Assembly: GCA_025024175.1 (NCBI GenBank)
Contig: QCXZ01000041.1
Span: 23,245,786-23,309,785 of the forward strand
DNA from: Rhyzopertha dominica
Lineage: Eukaryota > Arthropoda > Insecta > Coleoptera > Bostrichidae
Reading direction: 5' to 3'
Length of the DNA: 64,000 nt
A program made the position numbers and the translations under genes. Position 1 is the first letter of the stretch, and every line of letters starts with the position of its first letter. The notes under the pieces were generated by a model. It did no database searches and was not told where the DNA came from. It saw nothing but the letters and a program-made list of their open reading frames with translations. Shown one piece after another: positions 11,788 to 24,540 of this stretch.

Positions 11788-14700
11788 CTGCAACAATTGG
11801 AGAAAAACTTGAATAATGGGGAGGTTACGGTCACGCAACGTGCAAAATGCAGCCGGCCGCGAAAGTAAAAAAAAATAAGTTACATCTACGACCTTTTAAA
11901 AACCTGCTCACATGCAAAGATACAACAGCCCATTTTAGAAAATTTCTGCTTTAATACTTATGTGTAATGCATAACATTACGTATGTTTTGGTGTTAGCAT
12001 ACTAGTGGTAATTGCGGCCTGGTAACTTAACGCGAATGGAGGTTATTGCTTTATTATGTAATTTCGCCAAAATGTTCGAAGACAATAATTAGTATCAAGA
12101 CATCAGCTTGAATTTATTCAAGAGAAATCCAGGGTACCTAATATTTCTATTTTTTCAGTTTCAGATATAATAGATCGAGTTTCCGTAATCTGGGAATCCA
12201 ATGATACAACAAATCTTAATAACATGCGCATCCATCAGAATGCAGCTCAGTGGGTCCACCAAAAAACCGGCAGGGAACAGTAAATTTATTGGTATTTTCA
12301 CGTTCCTAGTACGTGATTTATGTGATTATTATGTGACTGTTACGCTAAACTGAATGCAGCTTTTTCTCTGTCAGATTTCCGAATGATTAACCCGGGTTAG
12401 CCCTTTCGGCTATATGAATTATTTATATCGAACAGTTTCAATACGTCACCGATACACCCATGGAGATAAAGCACTCTGAACTTCTGAGGATGGAAGGAAC
12501 CTCGCAATTAATTTTGCTGTTCTCACTCCACCAAGACGAATTGAATGATTATGGGAAACAGCTTTTTGTATACAGATTATCCAGGCAAAAAACCGATCAC
12601 AAGATGAAATTGCGTGTAACAAAGGGAATAACAACGTCTCGGAAAATAATTTCTTTATTAGTGCAAGACACCGCAATTGCAAATTCTACTGTAAGTGGAT
12701 TTCCAGGCTCATCTCGTGTAATTTGACGGAGCCCGGGGAAACATTAGTGAAGATTATGCCTTTATTTAGACCGACGTATACGTCTATTGAAGTTTACCCT
12801 AACTAGGGATACTCAGGGAGTTAAATACTGTGTAACACTAGAACTAGTGTTACCCCGTGTGAGTGTTGTGTGTTGTAGATTATGTACGTGCAATAATTCG
12901 ATTAACTTAATGTACAGGGTTTCTATAAATGATTCATGCATCCAGCGCGCTAATGGAAATTATAGATTAAATCAGTTCGCCGCCTCTCAGAGAAGTAAAC
13001 ACAACTATTGCTTTGACGTATACTTGTCATCTGTCAATGAATTTTTTTATATATTTTAATATGAGAAAACGCGTTGGAATGTGTATTTTCAACATAATTC
13101 TCTAGTGTTTTGTGGGATAATCAATTTTAAGGTTGCAGAAGCTCACAATTCTGAGCTGTGGGGTGACACGATGTCGTATAACTTTTAGATTATGTATCGT
13201 ATTTGTGAGGTTGTGGTTGCAGTAAGCCTGTTAAATAATTGTACTATGATGGACTGAAAGATATTTTTAGTCTGCCGCAATGGCAACTAAGTGGTAGTAA
13301 CGTTAGCTGCACTACACAAAGCTTCCACAGTGCAAGGGTGTAAACAGTAGTAGGTTACTACAAGCCTACTATACCAATAGGAAGAAAAATAGAAGCGTAA
13401 ATTGTTGAAAAATCATTATAAGCCATCAATTCCGTGAGTGTAACTTGATCTGTAACCTTCACTACTATCGTGCTCATTGGTGTTCAGTGATTGCCGTGCT
13501 TATTGTAGCTTGGCAGCAGTTGCAAAAAGGCGGCACAAGGAATTCAGAAATCAGCGCCGCCCGCGTTGCATGAATCATTTATAGAAACCCTGTATAAGCA
13601 ACTTTCGTGTAATTAGGTGGTGGAGTTCTTGTATTTTGTCATTTTTTATTATTATTCTATTTTGTTATCCTATGTGTTGCTGTACAACTGTACATACGCT
13701 ACTTCCAGTGTTTGCTTGAACTAGGAACCCTTCCCAATGTTAAGTTTTACCGCGTTTTATTATACTAAGGTGCCGAGCATTGAAAACTGCTTTAACACTC
13801 TTAAAGTAGAGGTAGTGCTAGTTAATTTTTCAACAGGTGAAGGTCAACCCCCCTTTTTCATTTATGGAAGTCGCCTGGGACATTACAGGCAGAAGATTGC
13901 AAAATTTACGCCATCCTTCACACACTCTGACCACACTTTATGTTGCTGAGCAAGTCGCCTGGAATGAGCAACTCAGGAGAAAATCGCCATCTGATTTGAG
14001 TGGATGACCAGATGTGCTAAGGGTATACAGCACCGTGGAAACTCCACCCACTATCATAACTTTTTCTGGTTATTATCGTTCCATTCTCGCCTGCTACTTG
14101 ATGGTTAGTTACTTTGTCCTAATGAAGAGGTATTCCAAATTTTATTCATATAGTATAAGTATTTGCAAATACTGCATTACAATTGAAAACAAAACATGTA
14201 TATATGCAAAAACTCTTCGTATAATTTGATAAAATATCGAAAGGACGGCATTTAGGCTGCAGCCGTAATGCAAATGATTTTTTTTGGTTTGTTCTAAAAT
14301 AACTAATGGCTGCTTTAAAGCCTAACAAGGCAAATACAGGTACATGATTAACACAGCGTTCACCAGCCACGCATTACGATACTCGAAATGCAGTCAATGA
14401 TTTTGCATTCTTTTTCTTCGTGTTCCACAAAGCCCGTTTACCTGCGCCGTTCAGAGAGTCGCACGAATCCCGCGACATGCGATCACTTAGAGGATTTTTC
14501 TTTCAAGCTGCCGCATTCTAATCAGCATACGCTGGTTCGTATTTATGCACGGTGCAGGGCATCGGATCTAATTGCGCGGCACCGATTGCAGGCTACGTGT
14601 AATCGAACAGTTGTGTAGATTCCTCGAAATCCATTTAGCATTACCGACGTTTCCGCAAGGATCACATGGTTTCTACGAGCCACGTTCGCAAAGGATATGC

Positions 14701-17442
14701 CGCCGTTAAAGAAGCGTTTGAACTGGAATGAGCGAATTTATAAACGAAATATTTCTTGGGTATAGGAAGAAATGTTTCTAGAAATGGCTCTTTATAACAC
14801 AAATGGTTATTGCGCATGTGGTATAACAGCACAGAAACTGTGATAAAGCTTAAACAGTGTGTTGAAGAAGTATAAAGTCTCAATTGCACTTTGAAAAAGT
14901 TGAAGAGCTAAATGAGCAAAAATAATGCTTGTTACTTCGACGTTAAGTTCCACATTCATTTATTTCAAGCAAACTAACTACTTCATCGCATTACGCGCAA
15001 CATGTTTACCATCCAGTACAATGTGCTTGCCCAACAAGCTGCGAAACAGGTCCGCACCTTTGCATGGCATTCATTATTAGTTAAAGTAAGCACTGTCTAC
15101 AAGTTATTAAAACCAGTCAAAACATCATGAAAAGAGTTACCATAGTTATGAAATAATGCGCACACTCTGCTTAAAGTTACCCTGAACAAATTTCCTCAAG
15201 TATTTTTTTTTTGAATTTCGTGGTTTCTCACGCCAAATACTTGAATCCAACTTATGTTACAAATGCTTGAGCAAATATCATGCCAAACTGAGATTCACTG
15301 CTTTGGTATAAATTATATAGCTTTCATACAGTTTTAGTAAAGTTACGAAGATATCGTCACCGAATGAATTCTTTAGCTCCAGGAAGTATCTCCCAATCTG
15401 ACAACGCTGCAGACTACCGTAACAATCGACCGCAATTTTTGAAGAGCAGGAAAGTTCGATCTGTGCCCAGATCTGCGATACATAAAAACAAAATATTGGA
15501 AATAGTAAAGTTCACCTGTTTATAGATAATAAATCTAATTTTTTGTTCGGGCTTGTTTGTGTTTTAACTTTTATGTGCTTTCTATGTGTATGTCGAACAT
15601 AATAACCAATATACTCGTTACAGAATTGTTTATCATAATACCCACATTGATATAATACAAACAGCAACTTTTATAAAGTTGTTACTTTATGTTAGTATTG
15701 CTCGTTAACGTAAAAACAATATTATTCTTTAAAAACGAAATGTGAAGTCGACATCTCAGATTTATCTTTTTTCGAAGATCAAGTTTGCGTCGATTGTAGC
15801 GATGGCGTGGTTGCGATACTAACCACGCCATCCGCTTCGAATGGAAGGTATCAGATCGCTTACAGATTTCCCTCCTTGTGACACCCATTACCCGCTGCTT
15901 TCACATACCTACGCGCGAGGCATCCATGCAGGTCTCGGACGTAAACTGTATAACGCAAACATAATAACGGTTCAATTAGTTTATTACGTGGATCGATTAC
16001 GGCAATGTAGTGTAATTTAGGCTAATTGCTCACGTTCTGCGACGGTTAAACAAACAAATGTGATGGCCCTCCTGCGTGTTTAAAGACTAAGTTAGCTCAC
16101 GTTGTAAGCAAGGGTATAATTTATTTTATTCGTTACTAGGGCAGCATTGGTTTTTCAGGATATTTAACTAAGTGTGAAGACGGTGTGAATTTAAGGATGA
16201 ATGTATAATGCAAAAGATATAAAGTCTTGTAAAGTGAAGAACTGTCGATTAGGTATCTTAAGCTCGTGGTTGTTGCTGTATCTTATGAGCTTAGAACCTT
16301 CCACTCGTAGCTTTGTTTTGATTTTCGCCTTTAAGGCGAAACAGATATTCGTATATCCATTTCTTTTGTTGTCTCAGTAGTCATGGAAATGATCTATCAT
16401 TCAACACTCTTTGAGGCTGCCCAGATAAATTTAAAGATTGCCTACTTCTTGTAATTTTTTGTGGCTACACCCATTCTTTCCTTATAATCAAGAACCTGTT
16501 TATTGCGAGTACATATTTAAGATTCTAAAATATTCCATTGTCAAAAGCTAAGACGAAACGCTATCCAATTATTCGATGCATACAATACACTGAATGGCAT
16601 ATGAATAAGAACACGCACTACGTCCTTAAGACACCTATTCGTTATAGTAGCAATCGATGCATTGGTTTGGATGTTGTATTTTATAACGAAACCAGAAACA
16701 TTTGGCTATTTAGGAAACTAAAGCTAAAGCTAAGCTATGCATTTCAAATAAGCAACTTGGGCTGATCGCCCATCCAAATATTCTTTGTTTGGTTGTTGAA
16801 CTAATTCAAGAGGTAGTGAGTTAAAGAACAGTAACTACATAATCCTCTTGACCAAAATCGGGAATATGCGCAAACGAGTGCACAAACCCCTTATAACAAA
16901 ACAACATATTTGATATAATCACGAACCATACTACATACAAAAAAAGCGCATTCCGAGAAAGGCAAATGTCATTATAGAAATTATATTGGATACATTGCAA
17001 GTTATGTCTTTATTAAACGTAGTGGCACGAACAGTAATCGATATTCGATACTACCCTCACCACTAAAGATATTTCAGCCAACACAGTTAAAGTGGCAAGA
17101 CAAACAACACTTCAGTGACTACCGTTTACGCAGGAATGTAAGCTCAAATTGATATCCATTATACGCACTGAAGAGCACTCGAACAATAACAATTCGGGTC
17201 GCTGACTGACAAGCGCACTTAACTGTATCGAGGGTAATTTGCCGCGGCCGAAACTCCTAAATAATGAAACATGGGACCTCATCAGGAGACAGCTAANGAC
17301 AGCCCGCGGAGACAAAAATGACGATCTTTATCTGCCTACCTCGCGTGAAANTCGGTCGAGATAATTGCGCATTTGACATTCCCATGGGCTGTTATCCTAG
17401 CGTGCACAACGTCATTAAAAACCATCAAGGTGCTGTGTTTAC
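11788..17442 (-). other. Intron of the membrane-protein gene (5.7 kb)
   Basis: It runs from GTAAAC at 17442 to TTGCAG at 11788. It contains a mariner-type MITE at 12913-13594. I see no convincing additional exon; short open frames at 12460-12726, 13737-13949 and 14388-14618 have no recognisable content. Confidence 0.65.
12913..13594. mobile_element. Mariner-type MITE, 682 bp, perfect terminal repeats
   Basis: The segment begins TACAGGGTTTCTATAAATGA and continues to 12940. The reverse complement of those 28 bases is present without a mismatch at 13567-13594. The outer TA on each side is the expected Tc1/mariner target duplication, so the element proper would be CAGGGT...ACCCTG. No transposase frame lies between the ends, so it needs an outside transposase. 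The intact ends suggest a fairly recent insertion into the intron of the membrane-protein gene. Confidence 0.88.
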
Positions 17443-18445
17443 CTGTATATCCGGCGAAGTCTTCCACTAATTTGTGACTGCGGATTGACGACGAGCCGGT
17501 GATCATGTTGTCCAAGGCCAGGCCGCTCCGCTTCCTGCATCTCCAGAAGAGTGCGGCCAGTACGATGGAGAAGAGGAGCACGGCAGTACAGATGCCCAGC
17601 ACAAGTTCGTAGCTGTGCCACCTATGCCTCGTGTTTTCTCCGCGGACAGCACTTACCAGCACAGACAGCAGAGGAGAATTGAAATCCACGTCCTGACCCA
17701 CTTCATCGGAAATGATGTTCAGGTCCCCCTGGCTCTGTGTGGTGACTTTCTGAGCTCTTCCAGTGTCTAAGTCCATCATCTCAGATTTTAGATTGTCAAC
17801 GCCAGGATTTTTAGACACCAACTCTACTTGGATGTGATACACAGTATCTGGCCACAGAGATAGGGTAACACAAGTGGAGTCGGTAAATAAGTTTCCTTTT
17901 AGACCGCCACCGTCTACTTCCCAGGTTACCAAATAGACACCTCTGGTTGTTTTTGGTTCCCAAGCTATTTCTCCGATCACTAGAACCTTCTGATGAATCA
18001 AGGACACTTCCCTCAGCGTCCAGGGTGTTGCAACATCTGTCAACGTGCTTTTGCTCGTAGTTGCTTTAATTTCGGTATTGATAGTCTTCTTTTTCTTTTT
18101 GTTTTCGCGAACGCTAGCCTCGTCGGGGCTGTAGATTGTCACCAAGCCCTGCGGATCGACCACCAGCACCCTCAGCATGGATCCTGACTGGTCAGAATTC
18201 AAAGGTACTCTAGTTGTTAAGTCCAGGGTTTGTATTATTTGGCGCCAGGGGCCGTTTTGTGATTTTCTCATCACGACGTACACTAAAGGAGTTGTGGGAT
18301 TTATAGAGGAAGGCCTAGGCCATCTCGCCAAGGCTCCTAGTACCCTGATTACTCCTTCACCTTTGGTATGAATGACTGGCTGAGTTTGTTGAGGGCGCGC
18401 TGAAGCTTCAGCATGGAAGCGGCAAGCTTCCTGACATCCCGGGAA
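17443..18445 (-). CDS. Main coding exon: two FN3-like domains, transmembrane helix, juxtamembrane tail
   Basis: This 1,003-bp exon is open throughout on the minus strand. The acceptor is ttatttgcag| before TTC CCG GGA TGT (phase 0). The donor is ACAG|GTAAAC, leaving one base of a split codon (phase 1). Residues 1-8 complete the cysteine-rich segment. Residues about 22-111 form a first, divergent FN3-like domain with a W-P motif and the strand PLVYVVMR. Residues 112-138 are a charged, low-complexity linker with five lysines in a row. Residues about 140-231 form a second FN3 domain with the typical ending LWPDTVYHIQVEL. Residues 279-301 are a hydrophobic helix followed by WRCRKR, a stop-transfer signal that places the C-terminus in the cytoplasm. 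The role is unknown; the domains suggest a cell-surface adhesion or receptor protein. The TTG at 18449-18451 is intronic and not a start. An N lies near 17350, outside the exon. Confidence 0.88.
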
Positions 18446-20147
18446 CTGCAAATAAAAGAGTACGTTAGAGATGCAAAATTAAAATAGAACGGTAGTGAAT
18501 ATAAACGCTACATAAACGACGTCTGGATTTTTAATAATGCAGTGTAGGTTTATGTTATTCTAGGCTGCTTCAGAATTGTGGTTTTAATAGAAAAGTTAAA
18601 GGTTGATAGTCGGATGCTGTGTTGTTTCATTANAGCACGGAGCGGAGGTATATTTGGTTTATGTTTTAATATAACGAGATCACAATTTTAATAACATTTA
18701 ATAGGATTGGTGAAATAATTTAGTTTGCAATTGCGTACCTTGAAGCAAATAAACGTCATAGCGTCACGGATAACGTAAGTACACAACTATCTATGAATCG
18801 ATTTTTACCGTTATTGATCACTTCGCACTATTTCGTGAAATACTGCATGATTGAATGTTGAATTAAGACTGAATAATTGAATGATGGGGAAAGCCATTTT
18901 ACGAACCAAGATCTTGGCAATTTTAGAGACGCAAGCTCCAATGAAATTCCTCTTGTATCGTATCCACAAAAAAAAAACATTCATTCCAATAAATTTAAAA
19001 CACACTGATTCACGCATAAGGGTATTATTTATATAAGACGGCAAGTAAAACAGTTGGCAGTTGCATCGTTCCCTCACATATTCCGCCGGGTCGCACTCGC
19101 GTAATTATACCGGTTTGAATTTCTGGAATTATCGTCTCGCCATTTTTACCACGTCGAATGCAAATTCGCTAATAATTACCGATTGTCAAGTTCCAAACCG
19201 CGCATGCAAACGATCTTATCAGCCGAGCCGGTAATGTGTGGTCTGGGCGAGAACATCCAACTTCCCAAGTACAATTACACGAGCTGTTAAAACTCCACAT
19301 CTCGGTCGCCGTTGTTTTATTTCGCCGCAACTGATAACAAGATTATTAAGNTTATTTTCGAACGCGGTGTTTCCGGGTATTTCCCCGGAGCGCCGTTCGC
19401 AAGGAAAACCGNCCAGGTTTCAGTGGTGGTTCGTGGTGTCTTTGGTTACTCGAGACGATTGAATCGCTTTACTTAACTGTATATACTCGTAGAATGATGA
19501 GAGATGGCTTGATGGAAAATGAATCAAATATGTTGCGCGAAAATTGTATTGTGTATTTTCTGCGTCTATTATGCATTAGCGTGACGACACCTAGTGCGAC
19601 CTTTTTGTGCTTACAAACCAAGTTGGTGCTACTGTGTAACAAAAACAGCGGTGTTTCTTTAATTGTGTGTAATAATGGCATTAACCAATTCCAAGAGTTG
19701 AGAGTCACATGTTTTTAATACCTTTATTATGTTTATTCTACCTTCATATGCAACCTGGGTACTGCAAGCACTCAAAAAACTGCCTCAGTATTTACTGCTT
19801 TTAGGTGATAGGACCTAATAAAGGATCATCGTCAAAATCAATCGAAAAACGGTGCTGCAGTGGACTATTTCTAAAGTCCAAGAAAGGATATAATTGAAAA
19901 TATGCAGTTATGAGAAAGTACTGGTTCCTTACGAAAATCGATAAAATTAATTAAATCGCCTTTTCCTCCTGCTATTTGTCTAATTACAAATTGTAAGTAT
20001 GGGTGAAATATAAATTCCGAGGAACAAGAATTTGATTACAAACCTGTTACAAGAATAACCTCTGCTTGCTGCAATAAATTTGGTGGAAGCTTGAAGAAGT
20101 AGTATTCTACAACCAGCAAAGAATATAAAACATATTTTGAAAAAAAA

Positions 20148-20162
20148 ACACACGCACACACA
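20148..20162 (+). repeat. (CA)n microsatellite
   Basis: A short CA run with one CG interruption follows an A-run. Confidence 0.8.
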
Positions 20163-20418
20163 ATACGGTGTAATCAGATTTTCTGTCATTACTCAAGACA
20201 TTTTTGTCCGCCTCCACAATATCGTAACGTAAAGAAATTGCGGTGACAGCTCAAAATTAAATGGGGCGTTTGAAGCTTGCTATAGGCGATTCTATTTTAA
20301 GTTTAAATGTGTAGGTACTTTATAAAGAACAGTTTTTGCCATTTAAGCATGATTATCGATAGGCACATTATGAGATTACATACACAAAGCTAGATTACTC
20401 TTCACCTACAAAAAGTCT

Positions 20419-20665
20419 CTGGTGGCTGAATCTTTGATACACCAGTGGATACATCCAACATAAATAAGTGGTAAAGGGGTGAGTTAAATTTTATTTAAAG
20501 TACTTCTATTTCAATAGGCTTTGTTTCGCTGGATTCTGCCAATTGGCTCATCAAATGCTTAGTGTAGTCTTTGTACTTGCAAACCGTACCAGCCTGCCTC
20601 GTAGTTCGTAGAGCCACCGCTAGATGACTGACGACCGATTTTCACAAAATGACCCCCAAAGTGCA
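20419..20665 (+). repeat. Dispersed repeat family R1, copy 2
   Basis: It begins CTGGTGGCTGAATCTTTGAT and ends near AAAATGACCCCCAAAGTGC. It lies within the 9.3-kb intron, in the same plus orientation as the other copies and antisense to the gene. It shares the TTTGTACTTGCAAACCGTACC and CCACCGCTAGATGACTGACG blocks. Confidence 0.7.
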
Positions 20666-20869
20666 GCGTTAATAAGTACCTACTCAAAATTCGAGAATCT
20701 TCGTTTCTGAAAGTGTTTCCCCATTACCTTAATTACCTATACCAGGTCGTACTACTTGATGCTATATAAACATGCCGCCTTGAAAACTAGCGTTTGAATT
20801 TGAGAAACAATGCTGCCGCAGGGAAAGAGTGTGCATTTTATCGTTCTTTGGAGTACAACATGGGGAGCG

Positions 20870-21220
20870 CTTCTGTACGAAGGAACCAAGAAGCGCCACT
20901 GAAAGTAACTAATGACAATGGACGACAGCGTAAAGTGTAATTTATATAGGCGCCCCTGCGTTCCCATGCTGCATTTTCGCAACGACGCCCGGCGTATATC
21001 ACGCTGTATCGACGCGCACGTCGTACCAGCAGATCTCTTCCCGCCGGAGGAATACCGATTGGAGCGCCATTATTCAAGTGTCAGTCGTGTTCGACGGAAC
21101 GGCCTGAAAAAATCGGCCGACTTTCGCGAAGCTGTGCTGTCTGCCGGCGGAGTTAAGCCAAGATAAACTGACGTTATTGGATTTTCCGAGCGAGGTACGA
21201 AAGCGGCTGGCATGTAGGCT
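20870..21220. promoter_or_regulatory. GC- and CpG-richer patch in the 9.3-kb intron
   Basis: It contrasts with its AT-rich flanks and has many CpG dinucleotides (CGACGCCCGGCG, TCGACGCGCACGTCG). An 84-codon ATG frame on the plus strand (20912-21166) has no recognisable domain and no clear splice sites. It could be a regulatory element, an alternative promoter or a short unknown exon. Confidence 0.35.
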
Positions 21221-23939
21221 AGTTCGAATCAGTCACCATTCTTTTTTCTATTTTGTGATGTCGGGGGAATATAAGGATTCCTCGTCCTCTGGTTACAACA
21301 CTGCGACTCGAAACTACGGTCCATTATTATTTATCAAACATATTTAGGGAAACGTAATCAGACATTTGGTGCATATANCGATCATGTTACCGAAAACGAA
21401 CGGCTGCCATTTTATTGGTGTCCGACGAGATTTTGCAACCACAGCGGATTGGCTGCATATTCTGCAATACTAATATAGGCTTTCCCCAAAAGGTCGATGC
21501 TTCCTGTATAACTTATAAGTGTAAAAATTAAAGTGAAGTAAATTCGCTTTCACAAGTAAGAAGAGCAGCGTAGGTTCATTTTCCTTATTTTTGCTAGCTA
21601 TATCCTTAGATACATGCTAGTACGGCACTGCTTGATTGGTGCCTGTTACCAAAATACTAGCGTATTGGGGCGATGTCTGTTTTTTTACATATACAGAAAT
21701 TTTGGGGAAATAACCAGAAAAAATAAATGAAGCTCGTTTGGCAGTCGACGCAACTGACATTTCGATTTGTTGTACCACAACTGCGGCGTACGTTCACAAA
21801 AATCCGGCTTACTTGACCTATTTTTTTATGAATGCCCATTACAAATTTTCCAAACATACAACATGTTGTCCTTTGCACCCTGGTTACTATGATACACTTG
21901 AAAATATGTAATTTCTAAGTGCCAGATAATGTACAGAATGCGCTAGTAGCGGCTCGATAGTTTCGATCTAATCATACCAAAGAAGCAACTTAAACTTACG
22001 TTTCCAGTCCGGAATTTAGAATTGACCTGTTGTCACATGCAAATCTGCCTTAGCTGCTCAGATGAAAACCGTTACTTATCAGCTTCGCTGTCTTTCAGCT
22101 CGTCAGACGAAAATGCTGACTGATTAACCAACCTCACTAAATACGAAACCGCAGGTAAATCATACTAGTGAGGCGAAAGCGGAATAGTAGAAAGTGTACG
22201 ATGTGTGTTGGTTATGTAGTAGGTACTGCGTCTGATTAATTGAAATAGTGATTCTCATGAACAGCGATATCAAAATAAACACACAATGCAAGTGTCATTA
22301 TAGTAGATAATATTTCGGAGTCTTTCAGCCCGCAAACAGGGGACATGAAAACAGGCTAAGTGGTCGTTACAATTTATTGGGACTCCATGAACGTTAATAT
22401 ACACCTTGTCCAAATTGGCGTATATAAGAAAATCCAGATATGTGCAGTGTTTTCTACATTGGGGCTATAGGGCTATAACCGTGCTGATGAGACTTAATAA
22501 ACCAAAACAGCTGTTCACGGCTGTTCTGATGATGGCACAGGAATAAATATCATACATTCGGATCTAGGAATTCAAAAATAAACATAACTAAAACAAATCG
22601 ACAGAATTTACAAGGAAACAACTTTAATTTATCGTAGACGCAATCCTAACATATCTATCTACTTCATTCTACATTCTTCTATATACTCTACATTTTTTTA
22701 TTCTTAATTATTAGTGACGCTACAAGCGACATTTTCCTTTAACTACTGCAGCAATTTTGATCATTTAAAATAGCAGTGCAAATTATGGAATTGAAACGTA
22801 ATGCTTCCATTATCTTAGCTTTTGACACACAAACCTCACTAAATGAACATTTTACAAACTACGCCACGTTACATCAAAACGTGCGCAGCAACATCTACTT
22901 GCCCACTTTTTCCGCCTCTATTTCTCGTCGATGTTTCGTAATTGTTCCACAAAAAACAATGCCCAATACTTCACAACCTCGTTCCACAGCGTACACACTC
23001 GGTCCGTAGTTCGATTAGAGACACAAAAAAGTCGCCAGCGCCATTCAGCATTTAAAACGTTTGTTGTGTTCTGCAAGGTTTCGCATTATTTTTCGTCGGC
23101 GTCGAGAGAGTTTATGGCCCCGGCATTCTCTGGGCTAATGCGTCGGTGGTAACCAGACGTGCATTTAATCAAATAAAGTGTATTTCCTAGTTCTGCTGGG
23201 TCTTCGGCTTCTGCGAGGTCTTTTATTCCGAAGCTGATAATGCACCCATGCTGCGGTGTGAGAAGTTAGGCCAAAGTGAATATTTGGTTTATAAAAGCTG
23301 TTAGGTGCGATTCTTGTGTCCATTGTGGCTCATGTGTAGCCGACGAAGTAAATGTGACAAAGCAAATATACGCATTTAGTAATTTATATCAGAGAAAATG
23401 TGATTATACAACAACAAAACACAATCCTTATACAACTTCTAATGGGTCCTTCTGAATTCTGAATTTAGATTATTCACTTTAAGAATAACTATACGTAATT
23501 CCTGTTATATAACATTATTTCCACATTATATATAGAGGAAAAAATGTCTGAAAGGTAAGAAGAATTGATGAAAGACTTACGACTAAGAAGGTGGTACATT
23601 GTGAAGCAAAACCACCAACACAATTATAACAGCAAGTTCTGAATTACTACTTACATTTGTAGCACGCAAGTTACACATAGGTATGCATAATCGACAAAAA
23701 TATAAAAATTAAGTTAAGTTTCATAGAATAGAATAGCAAATTTGAAAAGTACTTCTCTGTCGTTTAATTATAAAATTTTTGCTGCAGGCTTGCCGTCTTT
23801 ATGCACTGGCGCATTTCTAGCTGAATCGAAGTAAAATTTAGTTCAGTTAGAAATTGCAAATTACACGACTATTCAGGTCTTTTCTATGCTAAAAGTTTCT
23901 GAATCGCAAAGAAATTTAAAAAAAAATACAGCTCTTCTA

Positions 23940-24540
23940 TGGGGTGCCAGCCATGCCACCTAGTTCAATGGCGCACTGTATCCCTAAAACTGACACACCA
24001 AAGGAGCAAATTAACCCGGCCAGAGCACAAAAGCGCCCCCGTAAAAAAGAGCCTTATGAAATTCTAATGGCACGAAAGTTAATTACGTGCAGTACTAGCC
24101 TGTTTATTTATCGAAGCTCGCGCAAAAGGGAGCGACGAAACGGAAAGAAACGGCCATCCTGAGAGGCGGTCGAATTTAAATATCTCCCGCTCTCCTGAAA
24201 TTCCGATACGTTCGAGGCACCGGAGTTAATAAACACGGACTGTTACTCCACTATCAAGGGCTCTTTCCATTAAACTAGACAATATTAAATTAAACCTATT
24301 AATCTTGGAGCTCGTCTCCCCTTTGAGACCTCTCGCCATTTATTCCGGAAAGAAGATTAAAACGGCAATATTCAAATTGGACGGACGGATCCCGCGATCG
24401 TTGATAACGTTTCAGAAAACAGATATTCATGCACGGGAAAGCGGCGTAAATCATTCCACAACGACAGATCCATAAAAACCGCCGATGAGACAAGCCACGT
24501 TTGCGTTTATCAATGTAAACACGAACCACTTGGAGTGGAG
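23940..24540. promoter_or_regulatory. Candidate non-coding regulatory patch in the 9.3-kb intron
   Basis: It has higher GC than its surroundings, few homopolymer runs, and homeodomain-type cores (TTAATTA, ATTAAA) among CpG-containing sequence. Frames at 23944-24162 and 24299-24529 do not resemble known proteins. Confidence 0.35.

Noticed and set aside
11627..11812. Plus-strand ATG frame over the last exon
   Set aside because: Its arginine- and histidine-rich content is typical of an antisense shadow. The minus strand has splice sites, phase agreement and a plausible tail.
17993..18371. Two plus-strand frames inside the large exon
   Set aside because: They are antisense shadows of the FN3-coding exon.
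18446..18451. Apparent start (TTG) of the large minus-strand frame
   Set aside because: It is part of the TTTGCAG acceptor. The frame continues from an upstream exon, and TTG is not a usual start in animals.
21195..21245. GGCTAGTTCGAATCAGTC followed by a T-run, resembling a tRNA 3' end
   Set aside because: The T-stem does not pair and no upstream tRNA arms are present.
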